Shown piece after piece: positions 8,871 to 17,614 of a stretch of 64,000 nt of DNA (the first letter of the stretch is position 1; each line of letters starts with the position of its first letter). The notes under the pieces were generated by a model. That model searched no databases. It saw nothing but the letters and a program-made list of their open reading frames with translations, and was not told the origin of the DNA. The stretch spans positions 3,038,001 through 3,102,000 of the forward strand of contig NZ_FNTV01000001.1 in assembly GCF_900105965.1 (NCBI RefSeq), written 5' to 3'. This stretch comes from Arthrobacter alpinus. GTDB lineage: Bacteria; Actinomycetota; Actinomycetes; Actinomycetales; Micrococcaceae. Both the position numbers and the translations under genes were made by a program.

Positions 8871-9262
8871 GGAACGTAGCCCGCTTTGTTAGCTTTGCCG
8901 ATGTTCACGATGGAGCCAACGGTCAAAACGTTTCAGTGTCAGTGCTGCATGAGGCCGAACTCGATACTGGGAAGTCAATTTTAGTGCTGGACGACCGCGG
9001 TTGGGCTTCGAGCCAACCCTGGTCTGAGGCTCATCCCCAGGAGATCGAGAAGACAGCGCGCGACGTAGTGGGTCCCGATGAACCATTCGGCGAGCAAAAC
9101 GCCGAGGACGCCACACTGGCTTACTGGAAATACATTCAAGCGATACTGGCCAGGAATGGTGTCAAGATCAGCGTTGAGTTGCTCCAGAAAGTCCCGCATG
9201 ACGTGGCGCTCAGTAAGCGGCTTCGAGAACGCATTGGCAATTCCGGCACTACCGTCGAGTGA
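8867..9262 (+). CDS. Hypothetical protein coupled to kinase
   Basis: This 131-residue soluble acidic protein has no recognised domain. Its ATG overlaps the stop of the kinase-like gene (ATGA), a sign of translational coupling and a shared unit. Predicted secondary structure is mixed: an N-terminal strand (VSVSVLHEAEL, then ILVLDDRGW) is followed by helices. It may be an unknown partner of the kinase-like protein; that is inferred from the coupling only. Confidence 0.6.
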   Translation: MRNVARFVSFADVHDGANGQNVSVSVLHEAELDTGKSILVLDDRGWASSQPWSEAHPQEIEKTARDVVGPDEPFGEQNAEDATLAYWKYIQAILARNGVKISVELLQKVPHDVALSKRLRERIGNSGTTVE

Positions 9263-9300
9263 ACCGGTGGGCCCACAATTCGATGCACTAGGCTCACACT

Positions 9301-9855
9301 ATGGCCAAGATATTCGATTCCATTGACGAAAAGTTGAAGACGTGGATCGAGGAGCAGCCCATGTGGTTCGTCGCCACGGCACCCCTCGGAGCGGACGGAC
9401 ATGTGAACATGTCGCCCCGCGGTCACGACTCGTTCTCGATCTTGGCCCCGCACAGGGTCGCCTGGGTCGACTACACCGGCAGCGGCGTCGAGACCATCTC
9501 GCACATTCGAGAAAACGGCCGCGTATGTCTGATGTTCAATTCGTTCGGCAGCCGGCCCCGGATCGTTCGGCTACACGGGCACGGCTCTGTCCACCTTCCC
9601 GGCGAGCCAAGCTTTGAAGAGGTGGTGGCGCTCCACCCGGATCACCCGAGCACCAGGGCGGTCATCGTTGTAGATGTCACCCGGGTCAGCGACTCGTGCG
9701 GCTGGGGTGTTCCTGTCATGGAGATGACCGGAGAACGTGACCTGCTCCGCCTGCAGGCGGAACAGAAGGGCGTGGACGGCATGTCCGCGTACCGCCAAGA
9801 GCGGAATGCAAAGAGCATCGACGGTCTCCCCGGACTCCCCTCGAAGATCAGCTAA
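9301..9855 (+). CDS. FMN-binding split-barrel (PNPOx-like) protein
   Basis: This 184-residue protein of the pyridoxamine 5'-phosphate oxidase-like family contains WFVATAPLGADGHVNMSPRG, the usual substrate/flavin loop, then HRVAWVDYTGSGVETISHI and NGRVCLMFNSFG. Actinobacterial relatives bind FMN or F420. Physiological role unknown; quinone or small-molecule reduction is usual in the family. It stands alone between the kinase unit and a GNAT gene. Confidence 0.8.
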   Translation: MAKIFDSIDEKLKTWIEEQPMWFVATAPLGADGHVNMSPRGHDSFSILAPHRVAWVDYTGSGVETISHIRENGRVCLMFNSFGSRPRIVRLHGHGSVHLPGEPSFEEVVALHPDHPSTRAVIVVDVTRVSDSCGWGVPVMEMTGERDLLRLQAEQKGVDGMSAYRQERNAKSIDGLPGLPSKIS

Positions 9856-9908
9856 GTGGCGCGGGGCTCCTAGCAGACGGCGCCACTGCATGAACTAGAC
9901 TTTCGACG

Positions 9909-10442
9909 ATGCAAACAACTGCCTTTTCAATACGACGAACGGTTGCTTCAGACTGGCGTGCGATCCGTGATCTGCGCTTGGAAATGATTCGCGATACGCC
10001 CACTGCTTACGCCGAAACGCTTCATGATGCCCTGAGCCATGATGATGCCGAGTGGAGAATGCGCGGAAGCCGGGGCACTGCTGAGCACGGCATTTCGATC
10101 GCGGCGATCACCGATTCCGGCCGCTGGGTGGGGGCGATGGGTGGTTACGTTCCAGATCCAATAACCGGCCCACTCCTTGTTGGCGTTTACGTTGCCCCCG
10201 CATTTCGTGGCCGGCAGGTGGGTCTGAGCGATGCGCTCCTGTCCGCAATGGAAGATTGGGCCGGCACCGAAAACAGCCGGCTAACTCTTCATGTGCACGA
10301 GGAGAATTCCCGCGCACGGAGGTATTACGAGCGCAACGGCTTCAGCGCCACTGGACATAGGGTTCCGTACAATCTCGACCCCATGAAAAACGAACTGGAA
10401 ATGGTCAAAAGCCTGACCTTCCAGGGAAGCGCAGGCTCCTGA
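9909..10442 (+). CDS. GNAT-family N-acetyltransferase
   Basis: This 177-residue protein has the GNAT fold: N-terminal AIRDLRLEMIRDTPTAYAET (motif C/D region), the acetyl-CoA-binding segment VGVYVAPAFRGRQVGLSDALL (motif A, close to Q/RxxGxG/A), and the C-terminal HEENSRARRYYERNGFSATG (motif B). It would transfer an acetyl group from acetyl-CoA to an amine; the acceptor is unknown. A hairpin follows at 10449-10484. Confidence 0.85.
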   Translation: MQTTAFSIRRTVASDWRAIRDLRLEMIRDTPTAYAETLHDALSHDDAEWRMRGSRGTAEHGISIAAITDSGRWVGAMGGYVPDPITGPLLVGVYVAPAFRGRQVGLSDALLSAMEDWAGTENSRLTLHVHEENSRARRYYERNGFSATGHRVPYNLDPMKNELEMVKSLTFQGSAGS

Positions 10443-10448
10443 AGGCGT

Positions 10449-10484
10449 TGGTGGGGCACAATGGTTCCCCTTTCTGCCCCACCA
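10449..10484. terminator. Hairpin between convergent genes
   Basis: A 10-bp perfect stem (TGGTGGGGCA, 10449-10458, with 10475-10484) and 16-base loop lie in the 62-base gap between the GNAT gene and the end of the thu-like operon. No long T tract is visible, so it may be a weak bidirectional terminator. Confidence 0.55.
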
Positions 10485-10504
10485 TTGCTCAAGAGCACCG
10501 CGGA

Positions 10505-11650
10505 CTAGTGGCTGATGGCGTCCAAACGGCTGGCGAACCGCTCCAACGGTGAACCCCAGCCGGACAATACGGCCTTGACGTCCGTCCTCTTCTCAGCATC
10601 CATGGCCTGGGCGTAGGCGGCCATCAGAACATCATCAATCCGAACACGCTGGCCGGTTTCTGCGGACTGCACAGCCGCCTCCACCATGGCCAAGGAATGC
10701 ACGTTGGAATGAATCTGACCGTCCGGCATTACGCCAGTCCGCACAGCAGAGACGAACTCGGCCAGGGAGCCGGCAATCTGCTCCGGGCCCTCGCCTGCAA
10801 CTGGCACAGCGAGCTGGCTGCCGGTTGCATCTGTGGCATCAACAATGGGAGCCTGCTCACCATCCCACAACGCTGTTCCGCGTTCCCCGTTGACGCGCCA
10901 TTGACCATTCCAGGACGTTTCCTGGCCATCTGCGCACCACGAACCGGAGTACACATAGCGCAGGCCGCTGGAGAACTCAAAGATGGCGGTAGCAGCGGCG
11001 TCGGCCTTGTACCAGCTCCAGGACGGGTTGAACTCTTCGCAGTACACGCTGACCGGATCCTGCCCGGTGAGGTACCGGACGGCGTCGAACGGGTGAATGG
11101 CCATGTCAACGAGCAGCACATGGTCCATGTCCTCACGGAAGCCACCAAAGTGCGGCGCCTTGAAGAACTCGGTGGTGATGACACCGATCTCGCCCAGCTC
11201 CCCGGTGACCGCCTTGAGCTGGGCCAATGAGTTGAAGTAGCGCCGGGACTGGCTAATCATCAAGAGCTGACCGCTGGCCTCAGCACCCGCCGCGAGGGAC
11301 AGCGCCTGGGCAACCGTAGGCGCAGCAGGCTTCTCACACAGCACGGGCAGGCCCGCAAACATGGCCTCAACGTTGACGGGATGGTGTGCAACGGGAACTG
11401 TCACGTTGACCACCGCATGGGCGCCCGTTGCTGCCGCGACCTCGCTGACGCTGGTTCCCACCAAAACGCCATCGAGTCCCTTTTCGGCGAGCGCCTCCCG
11501 GGCCGTGTCCGTATTCAGGTCAACCAAGCCCACCAATTCCACGTCCGGGTTGGCGGTGATCGCTTCGATCCAGGCCTTCCCCATGCCGCCAGCGCCAACC
11601 TGGACCAGGCGGAGCGGGCCGGGGGTATCAATTGTGGCGAAAGTGCTCAA
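10505..11650 (-). CDS. Gfo/Idh/MocA oxidoreductase, ThuB-like
   Basis: This 381-residue NAD(P)-dependent dehydrogenase has an N-terminal Rossmann motif (VQVGAGGMGKAWIEA) and the family EKP motif (LCEKPAAPTV). The C-terminal alpha/beta domain includes MAIHPFDAVRYLTG. It is the last gene of a five-gene operon and its ATG overlaps the ThuA stop (ATGA). The order binding protein-permease-permease-ThuA-Gfo/Idh matches the rhizobial trehalose/maltitol thuEFGKAB operon minus the ATPase, where ThuB with ThuA oxidises disaccharides to 3-keto sugars. A 3-keto-glycoside role is inferred. Confidence 0.85.
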   Translation of the reverse strand: MSTFATIDTPGPLRLVQVGAGGMGKAWIEAITANPDVELVGLVDLNTDTAREALAEKGLDGVLVGTSVSEVAAATGAHAVVNVTVPVAHHPVNVEAMFAGLPVLCEKPAAPTVAQALSLAAGAEASGQLLMISQSRRYFNSLAQLKAVTGELGEIGVITTEFFKAPHFGGFREDMDHVLLVDMAIHPFDAVRYLTGQDPVSVYCEEFNPSWSWYKADAAATAIFEFSSGLRYVYSGSWCADGQETSWNGQWRVNGERGTALWDGEQAPIVDATDATGSQLAVPVAGEGPEQIAGSLAEFVSAVRTGVMPDGQIHSNVHSLAMVEAAVQSAETGQRVRIDDVLMAAYAQAMDAEKRTDVKAVLSGWGSPLERFASRLDAISH

Positions 11651-12435
11651 TTTGAGATCGCTCCCTGGTAGCCGTGGCCGGTGTAGAAGTCTTCGGTTTC
11701 ATAGCGCAGCAGAACTGGTTCCGCGCGTTCCGGGCGAAGCGTCCTGGCCCATTGGACTCCATTGGCAATGACCTTGCGAACCTCTTTCTGGTGGTACACG
11801 GGGTAGTCCTGATCGCCGGGGCTGAAGAAGAAGATCTTGCCGAAACCGCGGCGGTAGGTCATGCCGCTGCGGAACACTTCTCCACCTGTGAACGTGGAGA
11901 GGAAGATGAGCTCATCCGGGGCGGGAACGTCAAAGTACTCGCCATACATTTCCTGGGCCGGAATGATGAATGGATGTGGCACTCCTTGGGCGATGGGGTG
12001 GGTGGGGTCAACCGTCCACACGATTTCGCGGTCCTGCTCCGAGCGCCAGCGCAGGGTGCACGAGGTGCCCATGAGCTTGCCGAAGATCTTGGACCAGTGG
12101 CCCGAGTGCAGCACCAGCAGCCCCATGCCGGCCAGAACGTGCTTGTGCACGCGTTCAACTACCTCATCGGAAACTTCACCGTGAGCGGCGTGGCCCCACC
12201 AGACGAGGACGTCGGTTGCAGCGAGGACGTCCTCGCTCAGACCATGTTCGGGATCGTCCAGGGTCACAGTTGTTACCTTGGCGTTGGCGCCGAGGTTCTC
12301 TTCGATGCCTTCCTTGATGGTGGTGTGCATGCCGGCGGGGTAAATGTCCCGGACGCTCTGCTCAACTTGCTCGTGCCGGTTTTCTCCCCAGACAACTACG
12401 GTGATGGGAGTTTCGGGGCTGGTAATTCCAGACAT
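11647..12435 (-). CDS. ThuA-domain (trehalose utilisation) protein
   Basis: This 262-residue ThuA family protein has a class I glutamine-amidotransferase-like fold, with DVLVWWGHAAHGEVSDEVV in the middle, GMGLLVLHSGHWSK (the position of the usual elbow) and later FFFSPGDQDYPVYH. ThuA acts with ThuB on 3-keto disaccharides in rhizobia. The start ATG 12435 gives the usual length; the 17 codons upstream look like leader. It is preceded by the second permease and overlaps the next gene by 4 bases. Confidence 0.85.
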   Translation of the reverse strand: MSGITSPETPITVVVWGENRHEQVEQSVRDIYPAGMHTTIKEGIEENLGANAKVTTVTLDDPEHGLSEDVLAATDVLVWWGHAAHGEVSDEVVERVHKHVLAGMGLLVLHSGHWSKIFGKLMGTSCTLRWRSEQDREIVWTVDPTHPIAQGVPHPFIIPAQEMYGEYFDVPAPDELIFLSTFTGGEVFRSGMTYRRGFGKIFFFSPGDQDYPVYHQKEVRKVIANGVQWARTLRPERAEPVLLRYETEDFYTGHGYQGAISN

Positions 12436-12507
12436 TGTTGTCACTTTCTTTACATGGTTTTGTGTGGTTTGCCCGTTGGGCTTCATGCTGGCTAGCTGGT
12501 GGGGTGG

Positions 12508-13368
12508 CTATTTCACGGCTCCACCGGTGGCACCGGCGGCAATGTATTTCTGCGCCACCACCAGAAGCACAATGGCCGGCAGCGAGGACAGCACTGCGGT
12601 TGCCATGACGGCGCTCCAGTTGGAGACCTGGGTGCCGAGGTATTGGTAGACGCCCAGTGTTACGGGGCGGATCTCATCCGTGGTGGTCAACGTCAGTGCG
12701 AAGAGGAAGTCGCTCCATGCGAACAGGAAAGCAAACAGGCCTGCCGTGATCAGCGCATTCTTGGCGATGGGCATGGCAATCGAGACGAAAGCCCGAACCT
12801 GGCCTGCCCCATCCACGCGTGCCGCCTCAATGATCGACGCCGGAATGCTCATCATCGACGCCCGCATGATCAAGATCGCGAAGGGGATGGCATGGCTGGC
12901 GTCCGCCAGGACCAGGCCGGGGATGGTGTTCAAAAGTCCCAGATTGTTATAGGCGGCGTAAAGCGCATTGGCGATGACAACACCGGGAATCATCTGGGCG
13001 ATCAGGATAGCCAGCAGCGCCCAGCTGATCCACCGGAATTTGAACTGGGCCAGCGCATAAGCGGCCGGTGCTGCAATGGCGAGCGTGACCACTACGGTTC
13101 CGAGGGCAATGACAAGGCTCGTCAGTAGATTCTTGCCCTGGTCTGCGATGGCCTTTTCATAGCCGGCGAAGCTCGGATTCCATGGAAAGAAATCCGCCGA
13201 GAGGGTGTTGCCAGACGGTTGCAACGAGGCGTTGACCATCCAGTAGATGGGGAACAGCATGAAGGCGAGGAAGATGATGCCCAGGACGGTTGATGCGCGG
13301 GTTTTCAAGGCTCGGCGCCGTAGTGCACTCACGCGAACACGGGATTGATTCAAGGTTGCAGTAGTCAT
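12508..13368 (-). CDS. Carbohydrate ABC permease, MalG-type
   Basis: This 286-residue inner-membrane subunit has six hydrophobic segments. The EAA loop that contacts the ATPase is readable as EAARVDGAGQVRAFVSIAMPIAK. It pairs with the MalF-type subunit encoded 9 bases upstream and with the binding protein. No ATPase gene is present, so the energy unit is probably a shared MsiK/MsmK-type ATPase encoded elsewhere, as is common in actinobacteria. Confidence 0.9.
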   Translation of the reverse strand: MTTATLNQSRVRVSALRRRALKTRASTVLGIIFLAFMLFPIYWMVNASLQPSGNTLSADFFPWNPSFAGYEKAIADQGKNLLTSLVIALGTVVVTLAIAAPAAYALAQFKFRWISWALLAILIAQMIPGVVIANALYAAYNNLGLLNTIPGLVLADASHAIPFAILIMRASMMSIPASIIEAARVDGAGQVRAFVSIAMPIAKNALITAGLFAFLFAWSDFLFALTLTTTDEIRPVTLGVYQYLGTQVSNWSAVMATAVLSSLPAIVLLVVAQKYIAAGATGGAVK

Positions 13369-13377
13369 TGAGATCTC

Positions 13378-14346
13378 CTACTCATCGACGGCGCGGCGAT
13401 TGGCCCGCAGGTAGATGACGGCGAATACGAGGGAAATGATGATCAGGATATTGGAGAAGGCTGCACCCACCCCGAACTCGAAATTGACGAACGATTCCTG
13501 GTAGGAGCGCACAGCAATGGTTTGAGTCGAGTTCGCGGGGCCACCGTTCGTCAGGCCCAAGATGATGTCCAAAACCTTGATGGTGTAGACAACGCCAAGA
13601 ATCAGCACCACGCTGACAACGGGGCGTAGGTTGGGCCAGGTGATGTACCGGAAGGCCTTCCAGCCGGTGGCACCGTCCAACTGCCCGGCCTCGTAGAGTT
13701 CGCCAGGGATGTCCTGGAGGCCACCGTAAATCAGCGTGACATTGAAGGGGATGCCCACCCAAATGTTGACTAGAATGACCGCGATGAGCGCCACGTCCGG
13801 GCTGGTCAGCCACCCGATGGCCGGGATGCCGAAGTTGCTCAGGAATTGGTTGAGGATTCCGGAGTCCTGATCAAGGATGGAGCGCCAGGTTGCGCTGGCC
13901 ACGATCAAGGGCAACAGCCACGGGAGCAGCAGCATGGCCCGCAGGAAGCGGCTGAGCGGAAAGTTGCGGTTGAAGAAGCAGGCCAGCGCAAGGCCAATTG
14001 CGAACTGCCCGGCAATGGAGGCCACCGTAAACAGCGCCGTGTTAAGCAACGCCGGCCCAAATAGGTTTGAGCTGATGACGGTTACGTAATTCTGGAAGCC
14101 AACCCACGGGGCTTCACCGGTGAAGAAGGTCTTTGTGGTGTAGTCCTGCATACTCATGATCAGGTTCTTGAACACGGGATAGCCGAAGAACAAGAGCATG
14201 TAGAGGCCAGCGGGAACTACAAAGAGGATTTTGGCAAGGTTTTCGCGAGTCCAAAAACTCTGCCGTGGCCTTGGTGCCGTAACCCCTGCATCCTTACCGG
14301 AACGGGTGGCTGGCGCAGAAGGGGCGTCTGTTGAAAGGGAAGTCAT
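13378..14346 (-). CDS. Carbohydrate ABC permease, MalF-type
   Basis: This is a 322-residue membrane subunit with an extended cytoplasmic N terminus, six membrane segments and the EAA loop EAGQLDGATGWKAFRYITWPNLR. It sits between the binding-protein gene (65-base gap) and the MalG-type gene (9-base gap). Together these form the importer of the thu-like operon. The substrate is probably a disaccharide or sugar alcohol by analogy with ThuEFG. Confidence 0.9.
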   Translation of the reverse strand: MTSLSTDAPSAPATRSGKDAGVTAPRPRQSFWTRENLAKILFVVPAGLYMLLFFGYPVFKNLIMSMQDYTTKTFFTGEAPWVGFQNYVTVISSNLFGPALLNTALFTVASIAGQFAIGLALACFFNRNFPLSRFLRAMLLLPWLLPLIVASATWRSILDQDSGILNQFLSNFGIPAIGWLTSPDVALIAVILVNIWVGIPFNVTLIYGGLQDIPGELYEAGQLDGATGWKAFRYITWPNLRPVVSVVLILGVVYTIKVLDIILGLTNGGPANSTQTIAVRSYQESFVNFEFGVGAAFSNILIIISLVFAVIYLRANRRAVDE

Positions 14347-14411
14347 GGTGGCCTCTCTGCCGGCTCCACCGCCTCAGGGGCTGTGGAACCGGCGTCGAAA
14401 TGGTGGTGGCG

Positions 14412-15638
14412 TTAGCCCTTGGCGGCTTGGGCGAAGGCCTCATCGACGGTGGCCTTGTCCGTCAGCACCAGCTGGATGGCCGTGTAAATGATGGTGGCGG
14501 CCTTGGGCCACTCGGCGCCAAGATTTCCCGTGCGTGAGCGTGCATTGGCAATTTGTTCGGTGAATGAGGCCATGTCCGGCATCTTCTCAACGTATTCCTT
14601 GGCAAGCTCGGGCTTGGTGGGAACCGTGTAGCGCTCTGTTCCCAAGGCCACCTGGGTGTCTCCCGCAGTGAAGCAGCTAATGAATTCGGCAGCCTTGGCC
14701 TGCTTGGCTTTGTCCCCTGTCTGCGGAACCGTCCAGACCTCGCCACCCAACGGTGCGGTGGGTGTCTGGCCTGCCTTGTTGACGGGCACCTGGACGGATC
14801 CCCATTCGAGGGAGGCGTCGTCGTTCAGTGCGGGGATCTGCCACGGCCCGTTGATCATCATGGCGGCCTTGCCAGCCATGAACTGGTCCTTGACATCGCC
14901 CTGGCCCCAATTGATGGCGCCCTTGGATACCGAACCGCTGCCGATCAAGTCCTTCCACAGCTGCAGGGCTTCCTTGTTCTCGGTGGTGTTCAACTCCGTT
15001 TCGCTGCCACCATTGGTCCACATGAACGGCAGGAACTGCCATGCGCCTTCATAGGTGGCAATGGCGGAGAAGGCCAGGCCGTACTGGTCTCCGGTGGTCA
15101 GCGCCGCGGCCGTTGTTTTCAGTTCCGCCCACGTTGTGGGCGGTTTCAGGCCGGCGTCTGCCAGAAGCTTCTTGTTGTAGAACAGGCCCAACGTGTTGGC
15201 GGTGGGAGCCAGGCCGTAGACCTCACCCTCGAACGTGCCGGCGTCGAGCATGCCTTGCGCAAACCCGGAGGTGTCCACACCAAAATCGCTCAAGGGGGCC
15301 AGACCGCCAGTGGAGGCAATCTCCTGCACGTCCGGGTTATCCAGCATCAAGATGTCAGGCAGCGTCTTGGAGGACGACTTTTGCAAGACCTTCTGGATCA
15401 GGTCCTTACCGGGAACTACTTCACGGGTGATCGTGACGCCAATGTCTGCGGCACATTTATCGATGGCCGTCTGAATCAAACCCTTGTCAGGATCGTTGTT
15501 GTAGTAATCCATGAGGGTCAGGCTGGTTGCGTCACCGGAGGCACTGGCGCCCCCTCCTCCACAGGCCGTCAGGACAAACGGTGCGACGGCGGCCAGGGCC
15601 AAGAACTTGGTCAGGCGGGTATTGCTTTGCTTCTTCAC
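14412..15638 (-). CDS. Extracellular sugar-binding lipoprotein (ThuE-like)
   Basis: This 408-residue family 1 solute-binding protein has a lipoprotein signal peptide (MKKQSNTRLTKF... FVLTAC) with the lipidated Cys at residue 26. The mature protein has the two-lobe pattern typical of the maltose/trehalose group (TLPDILMLDNPDVQEIASTG, MINGPWQIPAL). It is the first gene of the thu-like operon and faces the LacI gene. It is not closely related to the four binding proteins at 43-52 kb. An AGGAGCT site lies upstream of the ATG. Confidence 0.9.
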   Translation of the reverse strand: MKKQSNTRLTKFLALAAVAPFVLTACGGGGASASGDATSLTLMDYYNNDPDKGLIQTAIDKCAADIGVTITREVVPGKDLIQKVLQKSSSKTLPDILMLDNPDVQEIASTGGLAPLSDFGVDTSGFAQGMLDAGTFEGEVYGLAPTANTLGLFYNKKLLADAGLKPPTTWAELKTTAAALTTGDQYGLAFSAIATYEGAWQFLPFMWTNGGSETELNTTENKEALQLWKDLIGSGSVSKGAINWGQGDVKDQFMAGKAAMMINGPWQIPALNDDASLEWGSVQVPVNKAGQTPTAPLGGEVWTVPQTGDKAKQAKAAEFISCFTAGDTQVALGTERYTVPTKPELAKEYVEKMPDMASFTEQIANARSRTGNLGAEWPKAATIIYTAIQLVLTDKATVDEAFAQAAKG

Positions 15639-15782
15639 GAGTAGCTCCTTTGCTTGGTTACGTGATGCGTGATTCCATGCGCTTTGTGTAGTTCAACTTG
15701 TGCGCGCAAGCCAGGTTCCGGCGTGCAGTGGCTGAGTGAATTCTCGCCATTGGTGAGTTCCAGCCAGCTCGGCATGGTTTAC

Positions 15783-15798
15783 AGTAAAGCGCTTTACT
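15783..15798. promoter_or_regulatory. LacI-type operator O1 of thu-like operon
   Basis: AGTAAAGCGCTTTACT is a perfect 16-bp palindrome in the 303-base divergent region between the binding protein and LacI genes. Its half site recurs 67 bp away. The spacing, perfect symmetry and CG centre are typical of LacI-family operators. Apart from the two operators, the rest of 15639-15941 shows nothing recognisable. Confidence 0.75.
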
Positions 15799-15851
15799 TT
15801 GCTTGTGACATTGATCATGCCTGTGCCGAGGCTGCCGTGTCAAGGAAAAAT

Positions 15852-15863
15852 TAAAGCGCTTTA
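15852..15863. promoter_or_regulatory. LacI-type operator O2 of thu-like operon
   Basis: TAAAGCGCTTTA is a perfect 12-bp palindrome sharing its core with O1 at 15783. It lies 79 bases before the LacI start, and the pair would allow looping or joint control of both divergent promoters. Confidence 0.7.
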
Positions 15864-15941
15864 CTTTATGTCAAAGCTAGAGCAAACTATGACTAAAGTT
15901 GGGTGAGGTAGCTTTGACCCAGAGCAACTGGGAGGAGCAAC

Positions 15942-16967
15942 GTGGCAACCATGCAGGATGTGGCCAATCTGGCGAACGTGTCTTTGGCGACGGTTTCATT
16001 CACCATCAACAATTCAAAACCCGTCTCACCCAAAACGCGGGCCAAGGTTGAAGCCGCCATGAAGGATCTGGGCTACCGCCGCAACGCAGTTGGCAGTGCC
16101 CTGGCCCGGGGCCGCACCCACGTCCTCGCCCTGCTGTACCCGGCCCTGCAGCATCGCTTCTCACCAACCTCGGTGCGATTTTTCACCAGCGCCGCAGATC
16201 AGGCCCGGCTTCGTGGCTACAACTTGGTGCTGTGGCCCATGAGCAACGACGCCGAGGCCATCACCGAGCTGACGTCCTCAGGCCTGGTGGATGGAGTGGT
16301 TCTCATGGAGGTTCAACTCGATGACCCGCGCGTGGTTGAGCTCTCCGGAAGCAATATCCCCTTTGCCCTCATTGGGCGAACCCGGGACACCACAGGGATC
16401 CCCTTTGTTGACGTTGACTTTGAATCTGCCGTTGAAAACGCCGTGGACCGGCTCATTCAACTAGGACACACCGACCTTGTGTTGATCGACGGCGGAGTGG
16501 GCAACCAGCTGCTGGGCGGCTACGGCCCCGTGGCCAGAACCCGCAAGGCGTTCGGCGAAGTCACAGCCCAACGCGGCCTTACGGGCGCCATCATGAGTGG
16601 ATTGCATTCTTCAATTGGCGGCCGCGAGCTGGCCAAGGAATTTGCAGCAAAGCACCCTAAAACGACGGGCGTTTTGATGATGAACGAACACGCCGGACCG
16701 GGGTTCATCGCCGGACTGCAACAGGCCGGTTACCGGCTGCCTCATGACATTTCCGTCTTGGCAATAGCCTCGTCACTGGACACCGCCAGCATGTCTGAAC
16801 CGGAAATGGCCGTACTCATTTCCCCGGCCGATGAACTTGGCCGGCTGGGCGTTGACGCGCTGATTGACCAGATTGACAAGAAAAACGATCCGCTCCCCCA
16901 GCTATTGATCGAGTGCTCATATTCCCCCGGCGCAACCATGGGCAAGGCTCGGTCCAGAAAGGCCTAA
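15942..16967 (+). CDS. LacI-family repressor of the thu-like operon
   Basis: This 341-residue regulator starts with the LacI helix-turn-helix (MQDVANLANVSLATVSFTIN) and hinge helix region (SALARG). A periplasmic-binding-protein-like effector domain follows (VDGVVLMEVQ, FALIGRTRD, GHTDLVLIDGG). GTG 15942 is favoured over ATG 15951 because GGAGGAG ends 4 bases before it. It is divergent from the sugar operon with two palindromes between, so it probably represses both. The effector is likely the imported sugar or a keto derivative. Confidence 0.9.
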   Translation: MATMQDVANLANVSLATVSFTINNSKPVSPKTRAKVEAAMKDLGYRRNAVGSALARGRTHVLALLYPALQHRFSPTSVRFFTSAADQARLRGYNLVLWPMSNDAEAITELTSSGLVDGVVLMEVQLDDPRVVELSGSNIPFALIGRTRDTTGIPFVDVDFESAVENAVDRLIQLGHTDLVLIDGGVGNQLLGGYGPVARTRKAFGEVTAQRGLTGAIMSGLHSSIGGRELAKEFAAKHPKTTGVLMMNEHAGPGFIAGLQQAGYRLPHDISVLAIASSLDTASMSEPEMAVLISPADELGRLGVDALIDQIDKKNDPLPQLLIECSYSPGATMGKARSRKA

Positions 16968-16976
16968 AGCGACCGG

Positions 16977-17507
16977 CTACTTCTTGCCTTCGCCCAACAT
17001 TTCTTCGACGGCTTCGCAGGCCCCAAGGCTGTGCTCAGAAACGGCCGGCGCCTCACAGGCCACGCGCCGCAGCAGCGAACGGAAGACCTCGCGTTCCTCA
17101 TCAGCCAGGACGCCAAGAACCGTATTTTCGGCCTCGAGAACAGCGTGCTGCAGCCGCTCCAGTTCGTTGCGGCCGCCATCCGTGGCCACAACCAGGCGGG
17201 CGCGGCGATCGGCCGGGTTCAGTTGCCGCTCCACCAGACCGGCCTTAACGAAGTCATCGATCAGATAGGTCATGACGGTTCGATCTATGCCCAGGTGCTG
17301 GGCCAGCGCCAATTGATTGGGCTGCTCCCCACTCACCACGGCCACCAAAACCTGATAGCCGCGCGGGCCATGAGGGAACTCACCCATGGCCGCCATGGAG
17401 GCGTTTTGATAGTTGCGCACCAGAACACCTAGCGTCCAACCAAAGTCATCCCGGGAATCGACGGGCCGGGGTTCCATTGCGGTGCTATTGCTCATGGCAT
17501 CCATCAT
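16977..17507 (-). CDS. MarR-family regulator
   Basis: This is a 176-residue protein with a MarR winged helix (PNQLALAQHLGIDRTVMTYLIDDFVKAGLVERQLNPADRRARLV contains the recognition helix and wing; shown here only as landmarks LGIDRTVMTYL and ADRRARLV). Dimerisation helices flank it at both ends. The start is uncertain: ATG 17507, 17504 or 17495; none has a strong ribosome site. It is divergent from the LLM monooxygenase across a 9-bp-arm inverted repeat, which suggests it controls that gene. It is convergent with the LacI gene (9-base gap). Confidence 0.8.
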   Translation of the reverse strand: MMDAMSNSTAMEPRPVDSRDDFGWTLGVLVRNYQNASMAAMGEFPHGPRGYQVLVAVVSGEQPNQLALAQHLGIDRTVMTYLIDDFVKAGLVERQLNPADRRARLVVATDGGRNELERLQHAVLEAENTVLGVLADEEREVFRSLLRRVACEAPAVSEHSLGACEAVEEMLGEGKK

Positions 17508-17528
17508 AACGGACAATTGAGCTTTACA

Positions 17529-17557
17529 ACAGATCATATTTGAGTAAGATGATCTGT
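17529..17557. promoter_or_regulatory. Inverted repeat, probable MarR operator
   Basis: Arms ACAGATCAT (17529-17537) and ATGATCTGT (17549-17557) are perfectly complementary with an 11-base spacer. The site lies in the divergent region between the MarR gene and the LLM monooxygenase, 57 bases before the latter's start. Confidence 0.7.
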
Positions 17558-17614
17558 ATGACAACGCATATTCATGATGCGGTGGTTGCATCACCCGGAT
17601 TTGAGGAGCACTCG

